From Sepiola atlantica (taxonomy: Eukaryota; Mollusca; Cephalopoda; Sepiida; Sepiolidae): DNA of 64,000 nucleotides. The notes under the pieces were generated by a model, which did no database searches, was not told where the DNA came from, and saw only the letters and a list, made by a program, of their open reading frames with translations. Below, in pieces: positions 45,066-57,035 of the stretch. The stretch is from assembly GCA_963556195.1 (NCBI GenBank), contig OY744531.1, forward strand, positions 45,924,700 through 45,988,699, given 5' to 3'. Positions within the stretch are counted from its first letter, which is position 1. Each line of letters begins with the position of its first letter. The translations under genes were made by a program, and so were the position numbers.

Positions 45066-46042
45066 CTGAAATGGGACAATATTTTTGTAACGACCTTATC
45101 GTTAAAACATTGCAAATAAATAAATCGGCACTTTCGTATTCAATCTGTAAATCAACACGACAAATTCAAATAACCATTTCTTATTTTACGGTTACCATTG
45201 TGAACATGATGCCATTTTATTATTTGCTGCAAAATACGAAGTAACATGACTGAGTATCCTCCATGCCCTACGATCTTAGGTCAAGGTGTTCGCTTTTTAT
45301 AGATGGTAATGTTCGTCCATTTAAAAACGGTATCAATCTATTTTTTTCTTTTGTCTACCTTCCGACTGGTTTCCTTGTATTTTGCCTTCAACGCATATTT
45401 TGCATAGTCACACACTTAGACGCTTAACATTACCAACAAATCTCAAGACTTTACATTATGATGTAATCTATACTAATACAATATATGTTTGTCTGTAAAC
45501 TGACTACTGTAAGGTTATAAGACATAGGAACTTAACATTTAGAAACTATATTCCCATACCCGTATATATAGCTTTAAGGTTGTCATACTAATCGTTTTCC
45601 ACATAAAGAGGTCACCCCTCCTCGTGAAAAAAACGTCTGTATATTTAATTTAGAATTCAAAGACTAATGCACTGAGAACGGAAAGAAAAACCTTTGGCAA
45701 TCTTTAAATTACAATGACAGACGCTCCACGCCCAACAGAAATTAAGTAATATCCACGCCTTTGGGGATATTCTATATGAAGTAATTTTCCACAACTTCTT
45801 TTTTTTTTAATTTAGATATAAAATAGTCTCATGAAAATCATTTTTCATCCGATGGTTTCCATGTGGAAGAAAACAGCTGTTTTTTGTGTACAATGCTTAT
45901 TTCTGTCACAAGGGACTGGAGACAGGAAAAGAAAGAAGTGTATTTCTCTCTAATATCAAAGAACGATTTAATGTCATGCACCGAATAGGAAAAGGCCCAG
46001 TATAAATCGTAATCGTAGCCGGATACGTGAACAATAATGGAT

Positions 46043-46045
<3 letters not shown>
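45066..46045. other. No recognisable gene
   Basis: AT-rich. The continuation of the 45056-45244 frame has no mariner similarity. Confidence 0.45.
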
Positions 46046-46046
<1 letters not shown>

Positions 46047-46099
<53 letters not shown>

Positions 46100-46130
46100 G
46101 TGTGTGTGTGTGTGTGTGTGTGCGTGTGTG
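46047..46130. repeat. (CA)n-TATATG-(TG)n microsatellite
   Basis: About 24 CA units, a short TATA centre, then TG units. The tract is self-complementary. Cys-Val and Thr-His open frames across it are artefacts. Confidence 0.95.
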
Positions 46131-46492
46131 TCATAAAAAGCTATTGACTTCTAATTCTGAAAGTAATGGGCTATTTTTGTTTTCACATCAATTTTTTCAT
46201 TTATGGCATATTTTGCCATTCTTAAAATACACATGATCATAGTCACGAAGAACAAATGTAGTATATATTATGAAGTCAAATATATAGGCAGATTTTTTTA
46301 ATGTTTTCAAATAAAACTTACAATTATGTGAAAAGCGCACCAATTAAGACTGGCAATTAAAGCTAGCATTCTAATGAAAGTTTCTACTTGACATATATGG
46401 AATATGGTTTGCTTATTTTACTGCACGTAGGTTTAAAGTGTTTTAGCAGACAAAACTGTAGAACATATATATATATATACATATATATATGT

Positions 46493-46529
<37 letters not shown>

Positions 46530-46856
46530 TTGATTCTATAATAAAGATAAATGTGTATTAATCTGTATATTTATATAAATAAAAATATCTACTTTCATTC
46601 TGTCACGCAAAAGTTAGCGAGTAAAAACTGTGCCTCTTTTTAGTTTCCAGACAAAAGCATTACAATTTGTGAAGAGAAGCGAGCAAGAAAATAACAAGTC
46701 AGACAGCCACCATAGAATTACTCCACTGCCTCAAATCTACCACTCTATGATACAAAGTCAACCGTGAGTGTTTTTTTGTAGGCCATCAGAAATGAAAATA
46801 ATAATTTATGTAATGAAATCAAATTTTGCCATTTTGGACGAAAGGTTCACACTAAT
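46131..46856. other. No gene; interrupted (TA)n at 46467-46527
   Basis: TA tracts with ATACATAT and GTTGCA interruptions. The rest is plain AT-rich DNA. Confidence 0.45.
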
Positions 46857-47167
46857 ATATATTCTATACTTCAATTCACTTCAAACAAGGCACACTGCCA
46901 GTGATCCTTAAGGGGCTACTATGAATTAAAGACCAGATTTATAGGGTATCCTAACTGCGAAATTTTGCAGGAAGATGCTTGTTTACATTACATTTAAATT
47001 TGTGCATGTTGGTACAGTATAGGAAACAGGGAGCACGGATGGAATTCCAAAGGCGAGAAATTCGAGGAAATAAACTTTCCGGCATCTGGGGACCTCTACA
47101 ATGAATAGTATGATTTTTATGCTTGTCCGGTGTGTCGATGGTATATATGTTAAGGGGGCACACGTTC
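46857..47167 (-). mobile_element. LINE 3' end, minus strand
   Basis: The minus-strand frame (47169-46951) contains PESLFPRISRLWNSIRAPCF and LYCTNMHKFKCNVNKHLPAK, the F-P-R-x-x-x-L-W-N-S-(L/I)-P/R-A block and final helix of CR1/Jockey-group reverse transcriptases. The 3' UTR reads GGCAGTGTGCCTTGTTTGAA then GTGAATTGAAG. Only about 70 codons remain. It abuts the minisatellite at 47168. Confidence 0.78.
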
Positions 47168-48145
47168 ACATCTAAGCTTCTTATATTAATACGTATTACC
47201 GTTCACATTGTTAGCTCCTCATATTTACGTATTACCGTTCACAATTGTAGCTTCTAATATGTATCCGTATTATTGTTTACATTTTAAGTTTTCATATGTA
47301 TACGTTATACCTTTCCCATGTTCATCAATTCATAGCTATATGTGTAGTCTTTCACAATTTTAGCTTCTCATATGGATACGTAGTACCGTTCACGTTCTTA
47401 GCTTCTCATATATATTCGTATTATATCTTACATATTTAGTTTCGCATATGTATACGTATTAAAGTTCACATTTTTGCTTCTCATATGTATACGTATTACC
47501 GATCACATGCTTAGATTCTAATATGTATACGTATTACCGTTCACATGTTTAGATTCTAATATTTATTCGTATTACCTTTAACATTTTAGCTTCTCATATG
47601 TATACGTATTACCGTCACATTTTCAGCTACTCATGTGTGTACATATTACTGTTCACATTTTTAGCTTTTCATATGTATACGTATTATCGTTCACATTTTC
47701 AGCTTCTCATATGTGTACATATTACTGTTCACAGTTTTAGCTTCTCATATGTTTACGTATAGCTGTTCACATTTTTAGCTTTTCGTATGTATACGTATTA
47801 TCGTTCAGATTTTTAGCTTTTTATATGTATACGTATTACTGTTCACATTTTTAGCTTTGTAGATGTTTACTTATTACCGTTCAAATTTTCATTTTCTCGT
47901 ATGTATACGTATTGTCATTTACATCTTTAGCTTCTTATATGTATACGTATTACCTTTCCCATTGTTTGCTCCTCATACGTATACGTATTACAGTTTACAT
48001 GTTTTGCTTCTCATATTCATACGTATTATTGTGCACATTTTAGGCTTCTCATATGTATACGTATTACCGTTCACATTTTAGGCTTCTCATATGTATACTT
48101 ATTACCATTCACATTTTTAGGTTCTTTTATGTATACGTAATACAT
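47168..48145. repeat. Minisatellite, ~37-bp unit, about 26 copies
   Basis: The unit reads CATATGTATACGTATTACCG then TTCACATTTTTAGCTTCT. Copies vary at single positions (TACCG/TATCG/TACTG; TTAGCTTCT/TTAGCTTTT) and by one or two bases in length. Central copies (about 47450-48130) are the most regular; the left edge (47168-47440) is more diverged. The unit contains the palindromes GTATAC and TACGTA. Unit length is not a multiple of three, so the 72-codon open frame at 47863-48081 is incidental. Confidence 0.9.
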
Positions 48146-48294
48146 TTGTTATAATAAAGAAGGTTGTTTACGTTTGAATTAAGTATTTTACAAGTTTTTT
48201 TATCTAATACTGTTATTACTACATTAAAGTATATGGTCAAAGAAAGATCTCTGTTGCACATCGCGTTTATTTTAATCTCGACACTTTTTGACAT
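48146..48294. other. Short unique spacer
   Basis: Nothing recognised. Confidence 0.5.

Positions 48295-48328
<34 letters not shown>
48295..48328. repeat. (TA)n microsatellite, left flank of MITE
   Basis: About 16 TA units interrupted by the MITE, which provides the TA target site. Confidence 0.93.
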
Positions 48329-48331
<3 letters not shown>

Positions 48332-48708
48332 GGTGGGCAAAAATAAGGGTCCTATTTTTAAAAATTCATAACTTTTTTATTTATTGATTTTTTTTTTTTT
48401 TTTTTTAGAATAAGTAAAGGACCCCTTCCGAAGCAAGCATGAGCCGTATTAGCCCTAAGGAACGTACCCTCATTTAGAAAACATTATTTTTGCTTAAAAA
48501 ACTCAAAACAGTGTAAAAAACAATACTTTAGTTTTTGTAAGTTTTAAGAAGTGTTTTTCAGCTTAAATTTGTTTTGTTTATTTCAAAAAATCTCGGAAGG
48601 GTCAGTCTACACACACATAAAGTTTGGTGAGTTTAACTTTTATTTTGTGGAAGTTATTCAAATTCAAGTTATTCAAATTTAAAGATAGGACCCTTATTTT
48701 GGCCCACC

Positions 48709-48711
<3 letters not shown>
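48329..48711. mobile_element. Tc1/mariner-type MITE, copy 2 (383 bp)
   Basis: The same ends as copy 1 (CAGGGTGGGCAAAAATAAGG ... CCTTATTTTGGCCCACCCTG). The 5-bp length difference is accounted for by the poly-T run (19 versus 14). The few substitutions include GTGTTTTTCAGCTTAAA against GTGTCTTTCGGCTAAAA. It is inserted in a (TA)n microsatellite that continues on both sides. Same orientation as copy 1. Confidence 0.9.

Positions 48712-48768
<57 letters not shown>
48712..48768. repeat. (TA)n microsatellite, right flank of MITE
   Basis: About 28 TA units. It also forms the tail of the minus-strand SINE that follows. Confidence 0.95.
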
Positions 48769-48771
<3 letters not shown>

Positions 48772-48897
48772 AAATAAACTAATACACAGACAGCTGTTTT
48801 ATCGTCTACTATCCCTCAGTTTGGCTAGCTGAAGCGATATCTGAAACCCGGACATCACTGGCTTACGTCCGGTATTCTACCGACTTAACTACCAACC
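48769..48897 (-). mobile_element. tRNA-derived SINE, minus strand
   Basis: On the minus strand: TTGGTAGTTAAGTCGGTAGA (A-box region), then GTCCGGGTTTCAGATATC (B-box region), about 50 nt apart as in a tRNA. A non-tRNA body follows (ACAGCTGTCTGTGTATTAG) and then the (TA)n tail. No hammerhead core is visible in this copy. Confidence 0.6.
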
Positions 48898-49984
48898 TTT
48901 ACTGCTCTTGGAATACATTATATCGTATAAAATGAAATTATTTTTTTTTACATTTTGTACGATATTAATAACATTAAGTACTCACTTTCTGTTACGGAAG
49001 GGTATTGCTTTTACACAATCTTGACTTATTCTTATATGTTTTTTGTCTTATGTACGTTGTTCGGTCGGCTAATAATAGAAAATATTACACTGGAAAGGGA
49101 AGGCTTAAAATGTTAGAACATTTAGTACTAATGGTATGTTTACATACTTTAATTTCGAACAATAATTTAAAAGAAGATATCAATAAGTTATGAAATCAAT
49201 AATGACATCAAATTATTTCAAAATATGCGGTTAGTTTCCCCTTCAGAACAACCGTTAAACTGTGATATCGCAACATACATACACGCGCGTTTCTACTACT
49301 CTGCTTTATATAGAAAGGTGTGTGGGTATATGAACAGGCTAATTAACAAACTATGTTCAAAAATGTGTTATCACTTCTATTTAAATTGTGTGTTAATTTT
49401 ATGCAGCACCCAGTTGATTGTTGATGTATTATAATTCAGGGAATAATATTGAAAATATTTTCAGTGTGTTGTTTCTTTCAGATAGCGAATTTCATTGGCG
49501 TATTTTACGCATTCCCTTAAAAATAAAAAAAACGGCAACATTTTCGTTCAATCCGATTCCTGTTAGTTACATCGAATCGCCATTCAATATGTATCGGAAT
49601 TCGATTAAAAAACAACGTAAGTGCATTTCTAGTTAACAAAGCGAATCTTTGGTAACGTGAAATAAAGAAGAAACCGAATAAAAGCTTCCAACAGGGGAAA
49701 CCGATTCATATGCACTTTAAACAAAAAACAGCCACAACCCAGCATTTTGGAAGAAGACGGTCACAAAGAAAATAAGACGCAAAATAAAATACAATGCATA
49801 TAAAAAAGATTCGGCTTTTAACTCCATCAACAATCTGTCAAAGTTTGTCTTTTCTTTGCAGTTAACTGACTGAAACGGAAGTAGTTAAGCGGCATTCAAT
49901 TCGGTTTTCTATATTTAAAACCGTTCTTGAAAGTTACGGATCGTTTTTTCATGTATCCGTCATTGCGATGATAATGATATATTA
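48898..49984. other. No recognisable gene
   Basis: Several 60-70-codon frames (49005-49636) in AT-rich DNA without motifs. Confidence 0.4.
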
Positions 49985-49985
49985 A

Positions 49986-50012
49986 ACTAGCAGAGCTACC
50001 CAGTGTGGCCTG
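49986..50012 (+). repeat. Conserved dispersed-repeat edge motif, copy 3
   Basis: CTAGCAGAGCTACCCAGTGT then GGCCTGTG. See 973-1012. Confidence 0.35.
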
Positions 50013-50049
50013 TGTCGTCGGAATTACACGTCTACACGTAATTATACTG

Positions 50050-50295
50050 CTCGACCACATCTACGAGGATATCTTAAATCGCTACGGCATTGCACCGATT
50101 GAGGGCAAGATGAGAGAATGACAGCTCAGATGTTTTGGACATGTGCTGAGAAACAATAACGACACCGTCGTGAGACCTGCCTTTGCAATCGAAGTCGCTG
50201 GAAAACGACCGATGTATAGGCCGATTATGAGAGAGGCAGACACCCTGCACAAAGTCCTCTGTTAAACCGGCATTGACATTGACCAAACCTGTTAG
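50050..50295 (+). mobile_element. RTE-like LINE C-terminal fragment
   Basis: Plus-strand translation gives RYGIAPIEGKMRE, then LRCFGHVLRNNNDTVVRPAF, AIEVAGKRPMYRPIMREADT and TGIDIDQ, with one stop after the MRE block. The order I-x-x-K-(L/M)-R-x-x-x-L-R-x-F-G-H-V-x-R, then G-K-R-P-x-x-R-P is typical of RTE-type reverse transcriptase C-termini. It is short and inactive. The 121-codon minus-strand frame over it is antisense. Confidence 0.72.
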
Positions 50296-51054
50296 CGTTT
50301 CATGTGCAGAAAAAAAGTCCATCATTGTGTACTCCATCGTAGCTCGTATTAATACATAAATAAACAGAAGAAGAATGTGTTCGTGTCGTAATAATTGATT
50401 GTATTTTTTCATTGCTTCTGTAAATTCAATACGACACATGTTGCTTTTATTGCTAAAATTAAATGTTATTGGCGAACAATGTGCTATGAAGATAATGTAA
50501 TGTTAATACGTTACCAAAATGTATTTCAAAGGGGTTGGAACTTACCTGAAAAGAAAGAAAAAAATATTTAGCGAATCAAAATATCTCACATATATCCAGT
50601 TATACAAACAATTAAAAACAGCAAGATTTATGATTAAACATTGGCAGGTAAATACACTTGTAAGCATTTAGTTGAATCACGTTCGTAAGAAGATTTAAAC
50701 GTAAACAGGATGCATCGTAGATTAGCGGTTAGCAGGGTTTAGGGAGTTAACAATTTGGATAATTGTCTAGCATGAAGACCAAAACTTAGCGGATATAAGG
50801 TCAGACAAAGACGATATAAAAGGAAGATCAGAGTCTGGATAGAACAAACAAATGTTCCAGACATATCGAGATGTCCTGAAATCGGGGTTGATGTGGGTTT
50901 AAGGGGTTTTCTACTGTCCCCCTTCTCCCCCATTTTGATTTATTTTACAGTCCAAATACGAACTCGGCTAAATAAAACCATCTTCTTCAATAAGGAATCT
51001 GGCCATTGATTAATTATATTAGGTATATTTTGTGTTTGCCGGACCGCCTTTGAT
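50296..51054. other. No recognisable gene
   Basis: AT-rich DNA. Confidence 0.45.
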
Positions 51055-51545
51055 TGCAGTGTGAGGTGGTCGACCGCCAGGAAGATCACCACGAGACGCA
51101 CCAACATCGAGAGATGTGATGCTTCTTCACCTCTTCTAATAAGGTATTCGCGTAAACTACTGTTTACAGAGGTTCTTAATACAGTGATTATATCATGGAT
51201 TCATAAGATGCGAGAAGAAAGACCTTATGTTTTTTCAACAAAACCACTCTGCCTCATCACATAAGGCTATAGCAACGCAACATTAGATGGCAGATATGTT
51301 TCAATACCATATAAACCCTGGCATTTGGCCTCTTAGATACCAAGATCTTACCCCATCGAAAGCCTTCGTATAGATCATCGTTCTAGAAGAGGTTAATAAG
51401 TAGCCTCATAACACCAAAGTGTCCCTAAAACCCTGAATAGACAGAGTTATGAGCAATATGAACACAAATCAATTGATCCGATGATGTAGGCGATTCAGAC
51501 CTCGCATAGAATCGTTATTGAAGGTTGAAGATACTTCATTGAATA
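51055..51545 (+). mobile_element. Mariner transposase catalytic-half remnant
   Basis: The frame 51061-51264 ends EVLNTVIISWIHKMREERPY then VF, which matches the mariner block preceding the second catalytic aspartate. Other frames then give GYSNATLDGRYVS and, downstream, NTKVSLKP, DRVMSNMNTNQLIR and RRFRPRIESLLKVEDTS, the mariner C-terminus. The QQDSAP stretch with the catalytic Asp is destroyed here (STKPLCL). The N-terminal half is missing. It could be from the same or a related family as 44539-45065, which holds only the N-terminal half. Confidence 0.78.
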
Positions 51546-51663
51546 AAGTTACAAAACATGTTATTCTTATTCCCAAATCTTTTTCCATATAAAAACATTG
51601 TTAACTGTTTCTGCGATTATTTTTGTTCAAGAATAAAAATGTTCTCAAATAGTATACGCCCTT

Positions 51664-51727
<64 letters not shown>
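51664..51727. repeat. (TA)n microsatellite
   Basis: About 32 TA units. Confidence 0.95.
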
Positions 51728-51729
<2 letters not shown>

Positions 51730-52944
51730 CGGAAAATTGAATAACGTTAAAAACGCCATTTTGGTTGATGGTCATATTGTTTTTTAAGTACGCCAATGTC
51801 TGCTGATTTATGATATTTAAAAGATGACTATTTCGAGAATAGAATCGGATTACTTCATTATAAGCGATATGAAATCGTGAACAATAGTTTTATATAAAAA
51901 AGTGAAACAAAAAGCCGAAGGATTGTCACATAGAGCGTAAAGAAGTAAAAAGATAATAAATATCTCAGGCGAAAGAAACAAAATATTGAAAAAATATGAG
52001 CAGAAAAGGTAACAGTAAATAAAATAAAACATAAATAAATTCTGGAACAAAATTTATAAAGAAAACTGTTCGTAAATAGATAAGTATAAAAACGAAAATT
52101 GTTTGAATAAAAACGAAGCGAAGAAAAGATAAGAATGATTTAAAAAAAAAGAAAAACGGAAAAAATAACGGAGTCAACACAAAAACAGGAACAGGAATAC
52201 AAAATGAAGCGTCAAAATGAACAAGAAAAATACGATGCGATATATTTGTCTTCTAGCAAGGAAGAGAAGACCGAAAACGTCTAAGAAATTGCTGAAAGTC
52301 TTTCACATGCAAGTGGTACGTATATATTGTACATTTTAAAGAGAGGAACACTGAAAACTGAAAATTTTTATAAAATATGGAATTGTTTTCGGCAGACGCA
52401 TTTTTCTGAATAATTAATTGCCACAGTATGTCACCGAAGAGGAAAGCATGGAATAAAAATATCAATTTGTGTTACCTTGTATTATTTCAATCTATTTATG
52501 AAATAGCTTTTAGGTTCTATTCTAATTCATCTCTAAGATACCTTTTGCGTTATCATAGAAAAGTTTTTTTAATAATAGGTATAACACTTTGCTATATAGC
52601 CATTTGGGAGTTCTCACAATTTAGTGTGATTTTTAATACTAATATCACTAATATTGCATCTTATCAATGGTCGGTGGCCACTCAAGGATAAAGAGATATT
52701 CAGTTGGACGATGATCGCAACAACGAAAAGATTAGACATAATAGGTTGAATTGGCAAAACATTACTTAAAAGGAATTGATTATGCAAGACAACAGCTCAG
52801 CAAGTATTTGTTTACATTAGACTTGAATACGACTATGTTATAGTCGATTGAGAAGAAGCCTCGTGGTATTTTGTTTGACAGATGGAATGTTCTAGGAAAT
52901 AAACTTTTTTCATAGAAGTTCCGTTTGGTTTATGGTACAGCGAT
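51728..52944. other. No recognisable gene
   Basis: A-rich from 51890 to 52230. The Phe/Leu-rich minus-strand frames there reflect composition. A further 87-codon frame at 52428-52691 has no motif. Confidence 0.45.
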
Positions 52945-52990
52945 AGAAAGAGAGAGAGAGAGAGAAAGAGAGAGAGCGAGAGAGAGAAGA
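52945..52990. repeat. (GA)n microsatellite
   Basis: About 22 GA units with AAGA and GCGA interruptions. Confidence 0.88.
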
Positions 52991-53339
52991 AAGTTCTGTA
53001 CTGTAGTTGTAGCTCGCGAATGTGAATGTTTTAGAGTTGGGGACAGGGATTCGAGAGAACCTACAATGAACATAACGATATAGTACAGAGCAGCTAGTAA
53101 TATCTCTTCTGTGTGGAAGAGATTGTGGGAATAGACGAGATCACCTCCACTAGATTGCGAAGTCGATTTTGTACTTTACCAAGGTAAGAAAGAGTGCACC
53201 GAGCGACACCTTCGTAGCTATGACAACATTAATTCATCTTAGGATGTATCTGGCTTAAATACGTAGAGGATTGCGTAAGAAGTGAAGTATTTTTTGGAAC
53301 GGTAGAATGATCAAACTATTTTATCAGCTAACTTGGCAA
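52991..53339. other. No recognisable feature
   Basis: Mixed-composition spacer. Confidence 0.4.
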
Positions 53340-54890
53340 CATATTTTTTTAATGAAAATCTCTCCAGACAATGCATTAAGTCACTTCATGTAAGGAGCTA
53401 ACAATAACAAATATGATTATCGCAAAGTCAGGAGATTATAAGTAGGAGGTAAACAGTCAGCAGGAAGAGAGTTCGACAAGCCTGCAGTTCTTAGAAGCTA
53501 CTGGAATATGAAGATGTATTACAACTAGGCGGCAAAATAGCGAATTGATGGAGACCATTAGACCAACGAGTCAAACGAGCTTGAACAAAAGAAGCAGGGA
53601 ACAGATCACATAATTCTGAAAGATACATTCCATGATAGTATTTATAGAAAAGACTGAGACTAGCAACATCACCTCTGCGAGAGAGAGGGTGTAGAGAAGA
53701 AGAAAAGGTATGGCCAATCAAATTACAGATACGTTTCGGCTCCTTATTAAGAACCCTAAAATGGGACAGAGGTTCACCAGCTTAAATATGACAACAGTAC
53801 TCTATACATGGTCTGATTGTAGATTTGTAGAGATAGAGAATAGGCTCAGGTTTGAGAAAGTGTTTGGAACGATAAAGAGAACCAACTTTACGAAAAGCAG
53901 AAAGATCAATGGATCTAATGTATGAACTCTTAGAAAGATTTGATGAGAGAGAAAGACGAATAAGTTTTAGAGTCAATTTCTTTTTAAGACCAGAGTCAAC
54001 CATGAAGAACAGGGACACGCCTACGATTGAAAGACACGAGCTGAGTCTTAACTGGATTAAATGAAACCAGCCATTTCGTACCCCAATCCACAACTGAATC
54101 CAGGTTAACTTCTAGATCAGCTGCATATTTCGAATGATCCGAGGGAAATTGGTGATAAGCAACACCAGCATAGAGAGTGATATATCAACATAGATGTTAA
54201 TTTTCTTAACAATATTCTCTTGCAGATAATTGATATAGAGAATAAACAGTGTTGGGTCTAGAATAGAGCCCTGAAGGACACTAGCATCGATAGGGAAAGA
54301 GAAAGAAGAAACACCGTTCAAAGTTACTCGCAAGCTTCGATCAGAAAGAAAAGATCTAATAATGTCAAGCACCTCACCGCCAATATTATAACCTTGAAGT
54401 TTGTGTAGGGGACAAGAATGCAACACTCTGTCAAACGCCTTCGAAATGTCAAGCGCAGTTGCTCTACCCTCTCATGAATTATCCATAAACCGACAGATCC
54501 GCTCAGTTACAACAGTTAAACGATCAGCAGTTGAACGAAAACCATGAAAGCCATACTGAACATCACTAAAGAGGCCCAGCCTTTCCAGAAAATGAACAAG
54601 TTTGCCGTTTGCCAAACTTTAGAAAACCTTGCTACTAACGGAGAGGAGACTACCCGGACGATACTAAGTTGGATCAGATCGATCACCAGCATTTCTAAAG
54701 ATAGGGACAACAGAGGACTCCTTCCAACAAGAATGGAAACAGGACTTAAACAAACAGAGATTGAATAATTTAGAGAGGATAGAAGAAAGTGCATGGGCAT
54801 AACGCTTGGGAACAACACTTTGATGTAAGTCTTTCATCTTAGGCCAACACAAGGGTCTTCCTCGAGGAGAGAGACATTCATTTAAACTGT
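53340..54890 (-). mobile_element. CR1/Jockey-like LINE, reverse transcriptase region, degenerate
   Basis: The longest coding relic in the window, on the minus strand. In order from 54852: LSSILSKLFNLCLFKSCFHS and WKESSVVPIFRNAGDRSDP (RT blocks 0-1); a broken GF(R/H)GFRS-like region; HKLQGYNIGGEVLDIIRSFL then SDRSLRVTLNGVSS; LQGSILDPTLFILYIN (the (P)QGSxLxPxLF motif); IYVDI where the catalytic Y/F-A-D-D should be, so the active site is lost; SYIRSIDLSAFRKVGSLYRS; EPILYLYKSTIRPCIEYCCH (thumb); PLSRRGDVASLSLFYKYYHG; and DLFPASFVQARLTRWSNG. At least four frame changes. The 3' UTR matches the 7-kb copy. The endonuclease domain is absent. Confidence 0.88.
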
Positions 54891-55561
54891 GATAGTGATC
54901 CTTATAGTTTTGATACTCTTACATTATCATTAATTACTCATACATGGCTACTCCTAATGACTATTAATTATGCTTTTTATGTAACCATGAAAGGGTTTTT
55001 AATAATGATTACATCCCTTTTCCATATAGCCATTTGTTTTCTTCCAAGTTACTGTGATAGTGATCCTATAGTTTTTGCTTCTCCTACTAAAATGTAACAA
55101 AAATAAAGGAATTAATTAATACAGCAATATAGGACACGTGTCCTGAATTTACTTTATTTACTTCAAGTACAGTATATAACATAATAAGAACACCAGAAGA
55201 ATAGAAGAAGTAACACATCAATAGATAACGACATGTTACAGATTCAGTTTATTCAGTTTCATTGGCTCTGTCAAACACTGAGAGGTTTTATAAAGAAAAT
55301 AGGAAGAAGTAATGCAGCAATACAAAACACATGGCGTGGATGTAGTTTATTTATTAAACAACGGTTAAACTAAATGCGAACATGAGAACAACAAATCATA
55401 TCGATTGCTTTTCTTACTTAATTCTTATTTGATATCTATTAAATTGGTCGTTTTGATACGTAAGTCTTTTTTTCGAAATATTATTTGAGTGATTGAGGAG
55501 GTTTTTAAAAGACATATATGCTCGAAGAATTTGCGTGTGTGTATGTGTGCGTTTTATTCAG

Positions 55562-55565
<4 letters not shown>
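54891..55565. repeat. Diverged local repeats
   Basis: CTGTGATAGTGATCCTTATA recurs as CTGTGATAGTGATCCTATAG (about 54888 and 55050). A second set, ACAGCAATATAGGACACGTG / AACACATCAATAGATAACGA / GCAGCAATACAAAACACATG with an AGTTTATTTA-type end, occurs at about 55120, 55210 and 55315, roughly 100 bp apart. No gene. Confidence 0.45.

Positions 55566-55600
<35 letters not shown>
55566..55600. repeat. (TA)n microsatellite
   Basis: About 17 TA units. Confidence 0.93.
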
Positions 55601-55602
<2 letters not shown>

Positions 55603-56640
55603 TTTTTAGTTATATTTCAATGACCCCCCTCAAAAAAAATATCAATCCATTACCATATTTTTTATTCATTTATTTTTCTCGATTCCCTCATTTTCTGACT
55701 GCGACGAATACCTGTACTTTTTTCTTCGTCTTACCAACAAAGTTTATATTTATTGTATTTTCATTTTTTTATTTTTTCATATCTTACGCTTGTTACACGG
55801 TTCAGTCAAGAAAAATATATAGTATTTATTTCAACATCGCTGATCATCAGAGAAATTGAATGGACAAATAACATATCAATCCGAAACAGAAAAAAAGTAA
55901 GATGATAAAAGCCCAAGAAGAAGGCTTGATAAAAACAATTGCAAGTTAAAAGCCATGAAAAACTCACATCAAAAGCTGACATATATCTCGAATACCTCCC
56001 TCTCCAAAAAGGCGTTGCATCCGAAACTTAAGACGAGTTTTTACGTCGTCAGGTCGCATTCAAAACCGGTCGAGCGAATCACGACTTACTTTTCTATGTA
56101 TATATAGGTTACGCGATGGGCTCCGTTGTAGCTGTAATCATAACTATAAAATGTAAGGGAATTAAATCTATAAATTTTCTTTTTTTTTTGTCTGAGTTGT
56201 TTCCCCCTTATATGACAGAAAAAAAGTGAGACAGTTTTTTGTCTTTGGACTATAACAAATTTTCATTCCACAGTAAAATGCATTTACTAACAGACAAATA
56301 AGTTTCAGATATGAGTTGTTGACATACTTAACCCTTAAACTTCTATAACCTTTTGGTCCTTGTTAGGTCCTAGTCTACCCTCGGTGTCCACCGCGCACAA
56401 GTTAAATAACCGTTTATTACGTCATCCAATCGCGTCTCTACCCTATTCATCGCTCCCCACTATCTCGGACAATATTATTATTTGCTGTCCGTATTCTTTT
56501 GCCCTACTTACGTTATATTCTCTGCTTTGATTGTTTGTTTGTTTTTCTTTCTTTTGTTCGTTTTATCGTCAGCAAACTCGTCTGCCAGCAATCCGGTTTC
56601 AAACCCAACGCCACACCTCGTAACGTTGCCCACATACACA
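55601..56640. other. No recognisable gene
   Basis: T-rich at 55650-55800. The Phe-rich open frame at 55518-55859 follows composition. Confidence 0.45.
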
Positions 56641-56655
56641 AACACACACACACAC

Positions 56656-56722
<67 letters not shown>
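56641..56722. repeat. (CA)n(TA)n compound microsatellite
   Basis: About 8 CA then about 33 TA units. Confidence 0.95.
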
Positions 56723-56725
<3 letters not shown>

Positions 56726-56769
56726 TGCAACTTATTCTCCTTGATAATGTACTGGAAGTTTACTATTAC

Positions 56770-57035
56770 TAATCACTCCCCTTCACTATAGAGGTTTCAA
56801 GATTCCGAAAAGTGTATTTCCTTAGTTAGCTTGCATTTGGAATTCTCTCCCAGCCCCTTGTTTCTCCGACTGTACCCACATGTAGATATTTAATTGCAAT
56901 GTGAACGAACATCTTGCTGCACACTTCCCCACTTATGATGCCCACTATAAATCTGGACCCAATCACAGTAGTTCCTTTACGTCTTAGTGGAAATATGTCC
57001 TCTTGTTATGGGTGAAATAAAGTTTTAACGATAAG
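56770..57035 (+). mobile_element. LINE 3' end, plus strand
   Basis: Translation gives a LAFGILSQPLV-type stretch (equivalent to the RLWNSLP block in a shifted frame), then SDCTHM and, with frame changes, NCNVNEHLAAHFPTYDAHYK, the last helix seen in the 11.7- and 46.9-kb copies. The 3' UTR TTAGTGGAAATATGTCCTCT then GGTGAAATAAAGTTTT ends the element. Confidence 0.68.

Noticed and set aside
50074..50439. 121-codon minus-strand frame
   Set aside because: Antisense to an RTE-like LINE fragment clearly coding on the plus strand.
56035..56075. Minus-strand CTGACGACG with long stem-like sequence
   Set aside because: No GAAA core on the 3' side.
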